From CAVVZJ01 sp963752755 (GTDB lineage: Bacteria; Planctomycetota; Planctomycetia; Isosphaerales; Isosphaeraceae), in NCBI GenBank assembly GCA_963752755.1, contig CAVVZJ010000001.1, positions 372,001 through 436,000 on the forward strand: 64,000 nt of DNA, given 5' to 3'. Below are positions 1 to 9,600 of this stretch, in pieces; position 1 is the stretch's first letter; the number at the start of each line of letters is the position of its first letter. Under the pieces are notes generated by a model. The model was not told the origin of the DNA and did not search any database. It saw nothing but the letters and a program-made list of their open reading frames with translations. The translations under genes were made by a program, and so were the position numbers.

Positions 1-492
1 CCAGTTGTTGGCCGGTCCCTCGATGCCGTAGCGGTGGTAGAGGCCGACGTTGAACCAGACGGGGGAGTTGAACGAGCCGTACTGGTGGAGGCAGAGCGAG
101 GTCAGCTCGTCGTAGAAGTGGTCGGCATCGGCCTCGGTGGCGAAGTAGCCGTCCTCGCGGCCCCAGTCGGAGATGGTCCGGGTGACACGGTCGATGAGCT
201 GGCGGACGCTCGCCTCGCGCTCGGGGGTGTTCACCTCGCCGTAGAAGTACTTGCTCACCACGACGTTTGTGGCGAGCTGGCTCCAGCCCTTGGGGATCTC
301 GCAGTCGGTCTGCTCGAAGATGACCCGGCCCCGCTCGTCCTTGATGGCGGCCGTCCGGAGGTCCCACTCGACCTGGTCGAACGGGCTGACTCCCTCGGTG
401 CTGAAGACCCGGGGCACCACCATCCCCGTCTGCTTGCCACCGGCCCGCGCGTCCTGGGTCCCCGTCGTGGTCCGATCGCCAACCGTTGCCAT
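1..492 (-). CDS. nrdJ: Adenosylcobalamin-dependent ribonucleotide reductase (class II), N-terminal part
   Basis: Only the first 164 residues lie in the window; the gene continues past base 1. It should reduce ribonucleotides to deoxyribonucleotides with coenzyme B12, needing no oxygen. The frame from ATG at 492 reads as the N-terminal region of vitamin B12-dependent reductases: VFSTEGVSPFDQVEWDLRTA near residue 30, a segment ending in SKYFYGE near residue 80, and the family hallmark FNSPVWFNVGLYHRYGIEGP close to the truncation. Catalytic cysteines and the B12 site lie outside the window. A GGAGAG ribosome site sits about 8 bases before the ATG. Gene identity is secure from the FNSPVWFNVG block; whether the protein carries an intein or C-terminal extension cannot be seen. 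Confidence 0.9.
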   Translation of the reverse strand, partial: MATVGDRTTTGTQDARAGGKQTGMVVPRVFSTEGVSPFDQVEWDLRTAAIKDERGRVIFEQTDCEIPKGWSQLATNVVVSKYFYGEVNTPEREASVRQLIDRVTRTISDWGREDGYFATEADADHFYDELTSLCLHQYGSFNSPVWFNVGLYHRYGIEGPANNW

Positions 493-533
493 TGGGCGCT
501 CTCCGGTTTCCTTTATTGATGATTCATCTGCGT

Positions 534-562
534 GTTGTGCCAGCCGAGGTTGAGCAAGTCAA
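534..562 (-). promoter_or_regulatory. Candidate promoter of nrdJ
   Basis: Read on the minus strand, TTGACT (557-562) and CACAAC (534-539) are separated by 17 bases. The -35 matches 5 of 6 consensus positions, the -10 only 3 of 6. The implied start would give a leader of roughly 35 bases to the nrdJ ATG. No NrdR box or cobalamin riboswitch was recognised in the leader. This is sequence inference only. Confidence 0.35.
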
Positions 563-883
563 GCAGAAAACTGGCCAAACGTTCAGAACGTGGCCTTTGT
601 TCATTATCGGCTTGCTTGGCCCGCGGGATCACGCCCATAGGCTGGCGCCTGCGATGGGAATGCCGAACGGTGGCCCGCTGCGGTGCCGCATCGCGGGCGT
701 CTGATGGGGCGTGGAAAATCGCGCTGTTGACGCAGTCTAAATTTAAATGGAGATGCGGCGTTGGCTAGCGAGAATATCAAATTGGGGTAAAGGGACGGAT
801 GGGACGTGCCGCTTGGTCCAGAATTTGCGCGCATGAGACTCTCGCCAGCGCCGTCGGTTTCTCGGGTGGTGATGGCCGGGAAT
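563..883. other. Non-coding stretch between nrdJ and the rplU terminator
   Basis: No reading frame here looks like a real protein. It contains a short AT-rich island around 736-750 with an AAATTT core in otherwise GC-rich DNA, which could be a second promoter element for nrdJ. Nothing else is supported. Confidence 0.4.
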
Positions 884-921
884 GAAAAACGCCCGCCGTC
901 CGAGGAGGGGACGAGGGCGTT
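884..921 (-). terminator. Rho-independent terminator after rplU
   Basis: On the minus strand AACGCCC (915-921) pairs with GGGCGTT (887-893) around a GC-rich loop, and the stem runs into a run of T residues. It lies 36 bases beyond the rplU stop codon, in the right orientation to end the rplU transcript. Confidence 0.75.
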
Positions 922-956
922 GGGAAGGATCGGAACCTTGGGCGGCGGACTGGAGT

Positions 957-1271
957 TCAACCGGCGTTCACGGAGACGATCTGGACGTTCGTGAACGGCT
1001 GGCGATGTCCGCGACGCTTGCGGTAACCCTTGCGGCGGCGGAACTTCTGGATGATGATCTTCTTGGCGCGGTAGGTCTGGAGGATCTTGGCCACCACCCG
1101 GGCGCCCTCGACATGGGGGGCGCCGATGGTGGGGGCGCCGTCGCCAGCGAGCAGGAGGACCTTGTCGAAGACGACCTCGGTGCCGGGGTCGCCATCGTGA
1201 CGGTCGATGCGGACCACGTCGCCTTCCTGGACGCGGAACTGGTGGCTGCCGTTTTCGAAGATGGCGTACAT
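957..1271 (-). CDS. rplU: 50S ribosomal protein L21
   Basis: A 104-residue protein starting MYAIFENGSHQFRVQEGD, the standard length and opening of bacterial L21, which binds 23S rRNA in the large subunit. The basic block KIIIQKFRRRKGYRKRRGHR near residues 71-90 is the L21 signature around the KYRRRKGYRKKxGHRQ motif. ATG 1271 matches the family start. An in-frame GTG at 1283, with a GGAG four bases before it, would add four residues and is the alternative start. rpmA, which usually follows rplU, is absent: the gene is followed directly by a terminator and then nrdJ. The longer open frame upstream is an artefact of GC-rich DNA. Confidence 0.95.
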   Translation of the reverse strand: MYAIFENGSHQFRVQEGDVVRIDRHDGDPGTEVVFDKVLLLAGDGAPTIGAPHVEGARVVAKILQTYRAKKIIIQKFRRRKGYRKRRGHRQPFTNVQIVSVNAG

Positions 1272-1422
1272 CGGGATTTTCACGTCTCTCCGCCCCGCGA
1301 CGCCTGGCCCGCCGTGGTTGGCGAGGCGCGGTTCGGATTCGTCGGGGCTTCGGTTCACGCCGGTGGCCGGGATCGGGAACCTTCCCGATGCTTTGGGGCC
1401 GGGTTTCCTGGCGAAAAGGCGG

Positions 1423-1428
1423 ATTATA
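1423..1428 (-). promoter_or_regulatory. Candidate -10 box upstream of rplU
   Basis: The minus strand carries a perfect TATAAT here, in a GC-rich divergent intergenic region (1272-1742), implying a leader of about 145 bases to rplU. No convincing TTGACA-like box is present 16-18 bases upstream, so it may be an extended or activator-dependent promoter, or chance. Confidence 0.4.
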
Positions 1429-1650
1429 CCGGAGAACGAACCGCCGGGCCAGAGGCCTTTCCCGAAGCTCGCAGCGTGGTTGCCAGATCTGGCGGGGATG
1501 AAGAACGCGAGGCGTCGCGACTCCCAGGCCGCGACGCCGGCACGGGGTTCGCGGCGATTCCGAGAGACCCGGTTGGTGTCCCGGGTCGCGGGGCGTCGAT
1601 GACGGTGGGCCGACATCGGGAAAACCGCCCCGAGGCGTCGGGGTGGGGCC

Positions 1651-1680
1651 TTGACCAAAACGACCGGACCGGGTTAGTCT
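1651..1680 (+). promoter_or_regulatory. Candidate promoter for hpf and the PTS run
   Basis: TTGACC (1651-1656) is followed after 18 bases by TAGTCT (1675-1680). The -35 is 5 of 6, the -10 only 3 of 6. It lies about 60 bases before the hpf start. The rest of 1272-1650 contains no gene that I can support. Confidence 0.3.
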
Positions 1681-1742
1681 TTGTAGGCGCTTGGGTCAAA
1701 TCACCCGGGCCGGCGTAGGAGAGCAAGACAAGGAGCGGACGG

Positions 1743-2123
1743 GTGCATATCGAGATCACGACCCGCCACGGCAGTCTGGAGCCCGAGCAGCAGGACTACC
1801 TCAACGAGAAGGCCCAGAAACTGCTCAAATACTTCGGCCGGCTGATGGCGATCGAGGTGGAGGTCGACAAGCGCAAGAACGACTGGCTGGCGGAGATCTT
1901 CGTCTCGGCCGAGCACAAACACGACATTGTGGCCCGCGAGACGGCCGAGACCGTCGAGGCGGCGATGGACCGGTGTGTGCACAAGGTCGAGCAGCAACTT
2001 CGCCGGTACAAGGAGCGAATCCAGCATCACAAGGGGGATATCCCTCAGGGTGGGACCGGCCCGCAGGTGGGCCTCTCGCCGATGCCGGACGAACTTCCTG
2101 GTCCGCCCCCCTCGCCGGAGTGA
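1743..2123 (+). CDS. hpf: Ribosome hibernation promoting factor (HPF/RaiA family, short form)
   Basis: A 126-residue protein from a GTG start preceded by AGGAG (1731-1735) with 7 bases spacing. The N-terminal 100 residues read as the HPF/YfiA fold: MHIEITTRHGSLEPEQQDYL, then a lysine-rich helix, KYFGRLMAIEVEVDKRKNDW, an EIFVSAEHKHDIVARE strand block and a second helix EAAMDRCVHKVEQQLRRYKE. The last 25 residues are Gly/Pro-rich and not conserved; there is no long-form dimerisation domain. Proteins of this family silence 70S ribosomes in stationary phase. It heads a run with ptsN, ptsH and ptsI, an arrangement reminiscent of the proteobacterial rpoN-hpf-ptsN locus, but rpoN is not here. Confidence 0.9.
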   Translation: MHIEITTRHGSLEPEQQDYLNEKAQKLLKYFGRLMAIEVEVDKRKNDWLAEIFVSAEHKHDIVARETAETVEAAMDRCVHKVEQQLRRYKERIQHHKGDIPQGGTGPQVGLSPMPDELPGPPPSPE

Positions 2124-2415
2124 CCGGTTACCACCGGCTCCGGGTCCAGGCTTCTGGCCTGAGCCCCGGCGCAGGAACCCATCGCCCCCAGACAACCCCA
2201 AAACCCCGATCCGCAACCCCGCTCGCGGTGCTGTCTCGACCGCCGACCGGACTTCGGTGCCAGGGCCGGCTGCAACCGCCGGCCAGCCAAGGCCCCGACC
2301 CGAGTGGCCCCGCCGCGACCGGTCCCTGTCGGAGAGTTTCCGCTAGACCAGAAGGCAGCCGAGCGCGTGCCCGGAGCAGTCGAGACGAGACGGCGACGCG
2401 CGGACGGAGGACCGG

Positions 2416-2886
2416 ATGAAGCTTTCGGATTTCGTGGTGCGCGAGGCGATCCTCGTCGATCTGCAAGCCACCGGCAAGGAAGACGCAATTCGCGAGATCG
2501 TGGGCAGCCTGGTTCAGGCCGGCAGCCTGGCTGAGGCCGACGCCGAGGGCGTCATCCGCGCGATCATGAACCGCGAGGAGCTTGGCTCGACCGGCATCGG
2601 CCAGGGCGTTGCGGTGCCACACACGCGGCACCCGAAGGTCGATAAACTCCTGGGCACCGTGGCCCTGTCGCGCAAGGGCGTCGATTTCGCCGCGCTGGAT
2701 GGCGAGCCGGTGGATATCCTCTTCCTGCTGGTTTCGCCCCCGAACCAGCCGGGCGACCACCTCCGCGCCCTGGAGAACATCTCGAGACACTTGAAGGACG
2801 AACGGTTTGTCAACTTCCTGCGACAGGCGAAGACCCGGGCCGACGTCGAAGACCTGATCGACGAGGCCGACCAGGGGACGCACTGA
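2416..2886 (+). CDS. ptsN: PTS EIIA domain protein, nitrogen-PTS/fructose type
   Basis: A 156-residue single EIIA domain. The phosphoryl-accepting histidine is His69 in the motif GIGQGVAVPHTRH, exactly as in PtsN and fructose EIIA. The start MKLSDFVVREAILVDLQATG and the ending with helix VEDLIDEADQ match the family length. No EIIB or EIIC domain is fused. It should accept phosphate from the HPr encoded at 3194 and signal rather than transport sugar, since no permease is nearby. The 292 bases between hpf and this gene are GC-rich with no supported gene. Symbol assigned by domain architecture; the regulated target is unknown. Confidence 0.88.
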   Translation: MKLSDFVVREAILVDLQATGKEDAIREIVGSLVQAGSLAEADAEGVIRAIMNREELGSTGIGQGVAVPHTRHPKVDKLLGTVALSRKGVDFAALDGEPVDILFLLVSPPNQPGDHLRALENISRHLKDERFVNFLRQAKTRADVEDLIDEADQGTH

Positions 2887-3193
2887 TCCGCGTGGTCCCG
2901 CGGCTGGCGAAGGCGGCGACCCGTCCCGCCCGCCCATCGGGACCTGATCCGCACCGGGATGGTCCCGGCACCCGACCCCCAGGCCGGGCGCGGCGGGCCG
3001 GCCCCGACCGGGTCAAGACTGTCTTGATTTGGAAGCCGAACCCGAACGGACGCGAGACGTAGCCAACCTAACGAGACACGATCCGATCCGCCCCCTCGAC
3101 GTGATCCTCAATCCCCGGACGCTACGCCCGAGGCCGTGGGCCCCGCCCCGCGAGATGCCGCGGCCTCCCGCCCCCAGGTCGATTGAACCGCCG

Positions 3194-3532
3194 ATGACCC
3201 ACGAGCCCAACGTCGCCCGTCGCCAGGTCGAGATCACGAACCCGCTCGGCCTGCATCTGAGGCCGGCCGACAAGTTCGTGAAGTTGGCCAGTTCCTTCGC
3301 GGGCACGGACGTGAAGGTGCGCTACCAGGGCCAGGAGTTCAACGGCAAGAGCATCCTGGAGCTGGCCTTGCTGGCGGCCGAGTGCGGCACGAAGCTGGAA
3401 CTGGAGGCCCGCGGCCCGCAGGCCGAGGCCGCTGTCTCGGCGCTGGCCGAGCTGGTGCTGGCGAAGTTCCACGAGGCCGAGGGGGATCCGGAGTCGGCTG
3501 GTTCGGGCGGGTCCGAGGACCCGGCCTCATGA
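3194..3532 (+). CDS. ptsH: Phosphocarrier protein HPr
   Basis: A 112-residue HPr. His21 in NPLGLHLRPADKFVKLA is the phosphorylated histidine; Ser53 in NGKSILELALLAAECG corresponds to the regulatory serine (Ser46) of Gram-positive HPr. The final 25 residues (GDPESAGSGGSEDPAS) are an acidic Gly/Ser tail beyond the usual 85-90 residue domain. ATG 3194 is chosen because it places the core at the normal distance; a longer open frame begins at 3029 and an ATG at 3155 is possible. No clear ribosome site precedes 3194. The 307 bases before it (2887-3193) hold nothing I can support. Its stop overlaps a possible early start of ptsI. No HPr kinase gene is visible in the window. Confidence 0.9.
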   Translation: MTHEPNVARRQVEITNPLGLHLRPADKFVKLASSFAGTDVKVRYQGQEFNGKSILELALLAAECGTKLELEARGPQAEAAVSALAELVLAKFHEAEGDPESAGSGGSEDPAS

Positions 3533-3717
3533 GACCTCAGCCGGAAGCCCTCGCCTCGACGGACCCCCGCCCGGCCCCTCCCACCGCCGGCCGCCCGCGG
3601 TCTGGGCCCACGTTGGGACCTCCCGCCCCCGCCCCGCGTTTCCGTGACCGCAACCGAGAACCCGCCGTGCCCCGCCGCACCAAGTCTCCCCCACCGCCGC
3701 CGCCCGCTCCCCAGCCG

Positions 3718-5514
3718 ATGCAGGTTCTGCGCGGGATCGCCGTCAGCCCTGGTGTGGCGATCGGCCCGGCCCTGGCGCTCGACCCCCGCGGCCTCTGCTT
3801 GCCCCCGCGTGGGATCCAGGCCAGCGCGGTCGCGGCGGAGCAGGCTCGCCTCGACGTCGCCCTCGCCGCTGCCAAGGCCCAGGCCGAGGCTGCCGAGGAT
3901 GACGCCCGTCGCCGACTCGGTCCCGAATACGCCGCGATCCTGGCCGCGCACGCCCGGATGATCGACGACCCGACCCTTCGCGCCCAGGCCCGCGAGCGGA
4001 TCGAACGCGACAAGGTCGCCGCCGAGCACGCCGTCTGTGAGTTCCTCGACGGCCTCGCCGCCCGGCTGGAAACCCTGGCCGACAGCCACCTCGCCGCCCG
4101 CGCCGCCGACGTCCGGGACGTCGAGTTGCAGATCCTCGACCGTCTCGTTGGCGACACTCAGCGTCCGGCCTCGGTGCTCGACCATCTTGCCGAGCCGAGC
4201 GTGGTCCTCGCCCGCGACCTGACGCCCAGCCAGACCGCCGGCCTCGATCCCCACCGCGTGCTCGGCTTCGCCACCGAAGCGGGCGGTCAGACCAGCCACA
4301 CGGCGATCGTCGCCGCCGGTCTGGAGATCCCGGCGGTTGTCGGCCTCGGACCGTTCCTGACGGCCGCCCGACGCTGCCGCACCGCCATTCTTGACGGCGA
4401 CGAAGGGCTGGTCATCCTCGACCCCGACGCCGCCACGCTCGAACGCTACCGCCAGACCTCCGCCGAGCGCGCGGCAAGGTTCGCCGATCTGGTCCGCCTG
4501 GCCGACCTGCCCGCCGAAACGCGCGACGGCACGCGGATCGAGCTGCTCGGCAACATCGAGTTCCCGGCCGAGGTCGAGGCCGGTCGTCGCCTGGGCGCGG
4601 CGGGCGTCGGCCTTTACCGGACTGAGTTCCTCTACCTCAACTCCGAGCGACCGCCGAGCGAGGAGGAGCAGTACGCGGCGTATTCGGCGGTTGTGAAGGC
4701 GATGAACGGTCGTCCGGTGACGATCCGGACGCTGGACATCGGGGCTGACAAACTGCTGTCGTACGCCGCGGAGCCTGGTGGTTCGTCCACGGTTCCGGTT
4801 GAGCCGAACCCATTCCTGGGCCTGCGGAGCCTCCGACTTTCCTTGCGAGAGCCGGCCCTATTCCGGACGCAACTCCGCGCGATCCTCCGTGCCGGGGCGC
4901 TGGGGCCGGTCCGGGTGATGTTTCCGCTGGTCACGACCCTCATCGAGTTTCGGCGGGCTCGCGACCTCATGGGCGAGGTCGCCCGGGAACTGGCCGCCGA
5001 AGGCGTGCCCGCCGCGGCAGGGCCGCTCGCCGGGGCGATGATCGAGGTACCGGCCGCGGCGTTGATGGCCGATAAGCTGGCCCGCGAGGTGGACTTCTTC
5101 TCCCTCGGCACGAACGACCTGACCCAGTACACGCTCGCCGCCGATCGTACCAACGAGGCCGTCGCCGGCCTTTATAATGCTGCCGACCCGGCCGTGCTCC
5201 GCCTGATCCGCATGGTGGTCGAGGCGGCCCGGCCGCGATCCTTGCCGGTGAACGTCTGCGGCTCGATGGGCGGCGACCCGCTCTTCGCCATGCTTCTGGT
5301 CGGCCTGGGCCTCCGCCAGCTGAGCATGCCGCCCCACCAACTCCCGGTCGTCCGCCGTGTTATCCGCTCCTTCGGCCTGCCCGCCGCCGAGGCCCTCGCC
5401 GCCGAGGCCCTGGAGCTGGAAACGGCCGAGGAGGTCCTCGCCGTCCTCCGCGCCGCACTCCAGCGGGTCCTACCGGACTGGCCCCGCTTCCAGCCGACCA
5501 CGGAGACTCCTTGA
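3718..5514 (+). CDS. ptsI: Phosphoenolpyruvate-protein phosphotransferase (PTS Enzyme I)
   Basis: About 598 residues from ATG 3718, close to the usual 570-590. It moves phosphate from PEP to HPr. The N-terminal HPr-binding helices are followed by the phospho-histidine domain with His194 in EAGGQTSHTAIVA, then the PEP-binding TIM barrel: GLYRTEFLYL, TIRTLDIGADK, NPFLGLRSLRLSL, the REVDFFSLGTNDLTQYTLAADR block and the NVCGSMGGDP cysteine near the C-terminus. The start MQVLRGIAVSPGVAIGPAL aligns with family N-termini. The frame is also open upstream: ATG 3529 overlaps the ptsH stop (ATGA) and GTG 3667 is possible, either adding a Pro-rich leader. Translational coupling from ptsH is therefore conceivable. 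Confidence 0.93.
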   Translation: MQVLRGIAVSPGVAIGPALALDPRGLCLPPRGIQASAVAAEQARLDVALAAAKAQAEAAEDDARRRLGPEYAAILAAHARMIDDPTLRAQARERIERDKVAAEHAVCEFLDGLAARLETLADSHLAARAADVRDVELQILDRLVGDTQRPASVLDHLAEPSVVLARDLTPSQTAGLDPHRVLGFATEAGGQTSHTAIVAAGLEIPAVVGLGPFLTAARRCRTAILDGDEGLVILDPDAATLERYRQTSAERAARFADLVRLADLPAETRDGTRIELLGNIEFPAEVEAGRRLGAAGVGLYRTEFLYLNSERPPSEEEQYAAYSAVVKAMNGRPVTIRTLDIGADKLLSYAAEPGGSSTVPVEPNPFLGLRSLRLSLREPALFRTQLRAILRAGALGPVRVMFPLVTTLIEFRRARDLMGEVARELAAEGVPAAAGPLAGAMIEVPAAALMADKLAREVDFFSLGTNDLTQYTLAADRTNEAVAGLYNAADPAVLRLIRMVVEAARPRSLPVNVCGSMGGDPLFAMLLVGLGLRQLSMPPHQLPVVRRVIRSFGLPAAEALAAEALELETAEEVLAVLRAALQRVLPDWPRFQPTTETP

Positions 5515-5848
5515 TCCGCTTGATCTGGCCCCGCTCTTCGCCCGTGACCCTGAACCACCGACCCTGGACCATCGACCGTTCATTCTCCTTCAACCTGGAC
5601 CACCTGATCCACGTGTCTCGCTGCTGACCAGGACAACCGGGCTGCCAGGCCCGCTGACCCCAGACAATGCCGAACGACCGAGCCCGGGCCGACCGCCCGG
5701 GACCGAACATGCGGAACCACTAACTCCCCCGAAACATCAAACGGACACGACTCGCCGCCTCCACGCCGCGCAACCCATTCCTTTGACGGCGGCCGCGACG
5801 GCCGGCGGGTCGCAGAGGGCCCACGAGGGGCTCGGACCTTTGCCGACG
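5515..5848. other. Non-coding stretch between ptsI and the DUF2344 gene
   Basis: Frames here are open but compositionally random. Around 5545-5580 there is the phrase accctggaccatcgacc, one member of a degenerate gaccatcgacc/ggtcgatggtc intergenic repeat family that recurs at 37021, 48660 and 51155. No promoter could be assigned. Confidence 0.4.
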
Positions 5849-6541
5849 ATGGGTGCGACCACCAAGGTGCGACTGCGATTCGCCAAAGAGGGCGACCTGC
5901 GCCTGGTCAGCCATCACGACCTGATGCGCTGCCTGGAGCGGACCCTCCGCCGCGCCGAATTGCCGATGGCCCGCAGCCAGGGGTTCAACCCGCGGCCGAA
6001 GGTCGTCTTCGCCCTGGCGATGGGCCTGGGCATCGAGGGCCGCCGCGAGGTGGTCGAACTGGAGCTTTCCGAGCCGCTGGACCCTTCCGAGGTGCTCCGC
6101 CGGTTGCAAGCCTGGGCCCCGTCCGGCTTCACGTTTTTCGAGGCCGAGGCCGTCGGGCCCGGCCGACCGGCCGCGCCCGTGGCGGTCCGCTATCGACTGC
6201 CGGTCCCGTCCGAGCGGCGGGAAACGGCCCGAGCCGACTTGGCGAGCTTCCTGGCCGCCGAACACCGGCCTTACCTGCGTCGCCGGCCCAACCGCACCGT
6301 CGAGCTGGACCTGCGACCCTTCGTGCTCGGGGCCGAGATCGACCCCGAGGGCTGGCTCTCGTTCCGCATGAAGATCGAATCGTCCGGCTCCGCACGCCCC
6401 GAGGAAGTACTCGAGGCGCTGGGCCTGCGCGACCTGCTCGACGCCGGCGCCGTGCTCGTCCGCGAGGACATCGAGCTGGCTGACCGCGTCGCGAAGGCCA
6501 CCAGCCACTGCGAGAGCCGTCCCGATCTTCCCGACGACTGA
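5849..6541 (+). CDS. DUF2344 / TIGR03936 protein (radical-SAM-linked family)
   Basis: A 230-residue protein from ATG 5849. The conserved opening KVRLRFAKEGDLRLVSHHDL and the following MRCLERTLRRAELPMARSQG and FNPRPKVVFALAMGLGIEG blocks are diagnostic of DUF2344. In Clostridia and others this domain follows, or is fused to, a B12-binding radical SAM protein and sits just upstream of rng and rplU; here it is stand-alone and directly precedes rng (88 bases), preserving part of that order, while rplU lies 5 kb away on the other strand. Its biochemical function is not established; association with RNA modification is inferred only from neighbourhood. The C-terminus ends in a charged tail. Confidence 0.85.
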   Translation: MGATTKVRLRFAKEGDLRLVSHHDLMRCLERTLRRAELPMARSQGFNPRPKVVFALAMGLGIEGRREVVELELSEPLDPSEVLRRLQAWAPSGFTFFEAEAVGPGRPAAPVAVRYRLPVPSERRETARADLASFLAAEHRPYLRRRPNRTVELDLRPFVLGAEIDPEGWLSFRMKIESSGSARPEEVLEALGLRDLLDAGAVLVREDIELADRVAKATSHCESRPDLPDD

Positions 6542-6629
6542 CCCGATTCAACGGCCCTGGTGGACGCGACTCGAACCGAACCCAATCGAACCGATCGCCC
6601 CGGGCCACTACAACCGAAAGATCCCCCGC

Positions 6630-9600
6630 ATGAAGAAAGAAATGCTCATCAACGTCCTCCAGCCGGAGGAATGCCGGATCGCGATCGTCGAGGACGGCAT
6701 TCTGGAGGAGCTTTACGTCGAGCGGACCAGCCACGAGAGTTACACCGGCAATATTTATCTCGGCAAGATCGTCAACATCGAGTCGGCCATCCAGGCGGCC
6801 TTCGTCGATTTCTCAGTCGGTCGCAACGGCTTCCTCCACGTCTCCGACGTCGAGCCGCAATACTACCGCCGCCTGCTCGACGACGACGCCGAGTTGCCCA
6901 CCCGCGATCGCGGTCGGGAACCCCGACGCGACCGCGACAAGGACCGGGATCGCCCCCGTTCCCGCAATCGCGACGAGTCGCGTCCCACCCCCTCGGGACC
7001 CCGTGCCGAGCGACCCGGCCGCGGCCCGTCGTCGCCTCCGCAACTCGAAGATCACTCTGGCGATCGCGGAGCTGAGGACGAGCCTGAGGGCGGACGCGGA
7101 CATGGCTGGGAGTTCGACTGGGATCGCGACGTCGACCGCCCCGATCGCTCCGAGAAGCCCCGGCGCGACCGATCGATCCGCCGCTTCGGTGAAGGTCTGA
7201 CCGACGAGATTGAGGAACCCAAGACGGTCTCCCCGGAGCCGAGCCCATCGCCCGCGCCGGAAACTCAACGCGAAGAACCCGCCCGGAGTGAGCCCGACCG
7301 CGAGCGTGGTCGCGGTCGCGACCGCGACGAGGTGCCTCCCGGCTGGTACGACCCGATCCCCAGTGCCCCGGCTTCCTACGCCCGTCGCGGCGAGCCCGAG
7401 CGACCGCTCGACGAGCCGGAGCCTCGGGGCCGCTCCGGCGCCCCCCAGGCCGGCTTCGACCCCGAAACGTTCCTGCCACCGAGCCGCACCCAACGCGGGC
7501 GCCGGCCCGCCGGCTTTGAGGAGGAACCGGAACGCTCGCGGATGGCCCCGGAAGCCGAATCTCCATCCGAATCCAGCACCGGATCGGAACCCGAGGCCGC
7601 CCCCGAGCGGGAGAGCGCGGACGTGGTCGGGGACGCGGCCGGGGCCGCACATCACGCAAGGCCGCTGCCGCCGAGGCGCCGACTGAGCCGGCCACCGGCT
7701 TCGCGGCCGGACTCCAGCCCGAGATCGAGACCGAGGTCGAGAGCAACCCGCCGACCGAATCCGACGACCTCGGCGAGGCCGGACCCCCGCGCCGTCGCGG
7801 TCGCGAAGCCATCCGCGCTCGTGGCGGCGACCGCCCGGCCGGCCGGCCTCGCGATCGGGAACGGGACCGCGAGCCGGTCGTTGAGGCGGGCTTCGAGCCC
7901 TCCGAGGCCGCCCGACCCGAGCCAGGTCGCGAACGGGAACGCGATCGCGAGCGACCCGCTGCCCGAGGACGCGACCGCGACCGTGATCGTGAACGACCCG
8001 TCGAGGGCGAGCCGACCCGGGAACGCGACCGTGAACGGCCCACGCCCCACGACCGAGCCGGCGAACCCGGCTACGTGCCCCGTCGCGAGCGATCCCGCGC
8101 CGAGCCGCCGCCGCTCGACGCCGAGGCACCGACCGCCCTGGGCTGGTCGTCCGAGGAGTCCGAGACAGTTCCCCAGCCCGAGCCGCTCGATATCGAGGCC
8201 GCGACCGAGCTGATCAGCGACGAGGAGTCGGCCCGTCTGCTCGACGCCAACCAGGAGGGCCGTCGCCGTCGCCGCCGCCGCCGTCGCCGTCGCCGCGAGC
8301 CCGAGGAGGCGACCGCCGGAGCCGCCGAGACCGACGAGGCAACCGACTTCGACGAGGAGTCCCTCGATCTCGAGGCTGATGAGGAGGCTGATGAGGTCGA
8401 GGAGATCGAGGCCGAAGCCCGACGGCCCCGCGGCCGTCGAGGCCCCCACGGCGCCCCCGCCTTCGACGAGCAGGACGAGGCTGAGGACGAGTTTGAGGAG
8501 GATGAGACCGACGACGTCCTGCTCGACACCGCCCGTACGCCTCGGCCGCCGACGACCAGATCGAGCCCGAGCTCGAAGAGGAAATCCGCCGCGAGATCGA
8601 GGAGATCTACGAGCTGGAACGCGAGATGGGCCTCCGCGGCACCACTGAGGCCCGTCCCCGACGCGGCGACGCCGGCCGGGTCCGAGGCCGCGGCCAGATC
8701 AAGCCGCCCATCCAGGAGATCTTCCGGCGCGGCGATCAGGTGCTTGTGCAGGTGATCAAGGAGTCGATCGGCACCAAAGGGCCGACCCTCTCGACCTACA
8801 TCAGCATCCCAGGCCGCTACCTCGTGCTCATGCCGGGACTGAACCGCGTCGGCGTCTCCCGCAAGATCGCCGACGAGACCCAGCGCCGCCGCCTCCGCGA
8901 GATCATGCTCGCCCTCGATCCCCCCAAGGGCCTCGGCTTCATCGTCCGGACGGCCGGCCTCGACCGCTCCAAGCGCGAGCTGGCCAAGGATCTCGCGTAC
9001 CTCCTGCGGCTCTGGAAGGTCATCCTCCGCCGTATCAAGAAGGCCAAGGCCCCGTCGCCGATCTATCAAGAATCGGACATGATCATCCGGACGATCCGGG
9101 ATATCTTCAACCCCGAGATCGACACCATCTGGATCGACGAGCCCCATGCCTTCGAACGGGCGCAGGAGTTCCTCAAGGTCGTCATGCCGAAGTATGTGCA
9201 CAAGCTCAGGTTCTACGATGAGCGCGTGCCGTTGTTCCACAAGTACGGCCTTGAAGAAGAGATCACCAAGATCCAGCGCCGGCGGGTGGATCTGGTCGGC
9301 GGCGGCTCGATCGTGATCGACCCGACCGAGGCCCTGGTGGCGATTGACGTCAACAGCGGCAACTTCCGGGTCGAGGACGACGCCGAGCGCACCGCCTACG
9401 AGATGAACCTCCGCGCCGCTCGCGAGATCGCCCGGCAGCTCCGGCTTCGCGACCTCGGCGGCGTGATCGTCAACGACTTCATCGACATGCGCGACGAGCG
9501 ACACCGCCGTGGCGTCGAGCGGGCCTTGCGTGAGGCCGTGAAGCGGGACCGTGCCCGCACGAAGATTCTCCGGATGAGCCAGTTCGGCATCGTCGAGATG

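Noticed and set aside
493..880. Possible cobalamin riboswitch in front of nrdJ.
   Set aside because: The candidate promoter leaves a leader of only about 35 bases and no B12-box sequence was found.
957..1658. rplU extended by 129 residues.
   Set aside because: L21 proteins start at MYAIFENG; the extension contains in-frame TATAAT promoter DNA and shadow-like composition.
5170..5182. tttataatg resembling a -10 box.
   Set aside because: It lies inside the conserved ptsI barrel coding sequence with no -35 partner and no downstream gene start.
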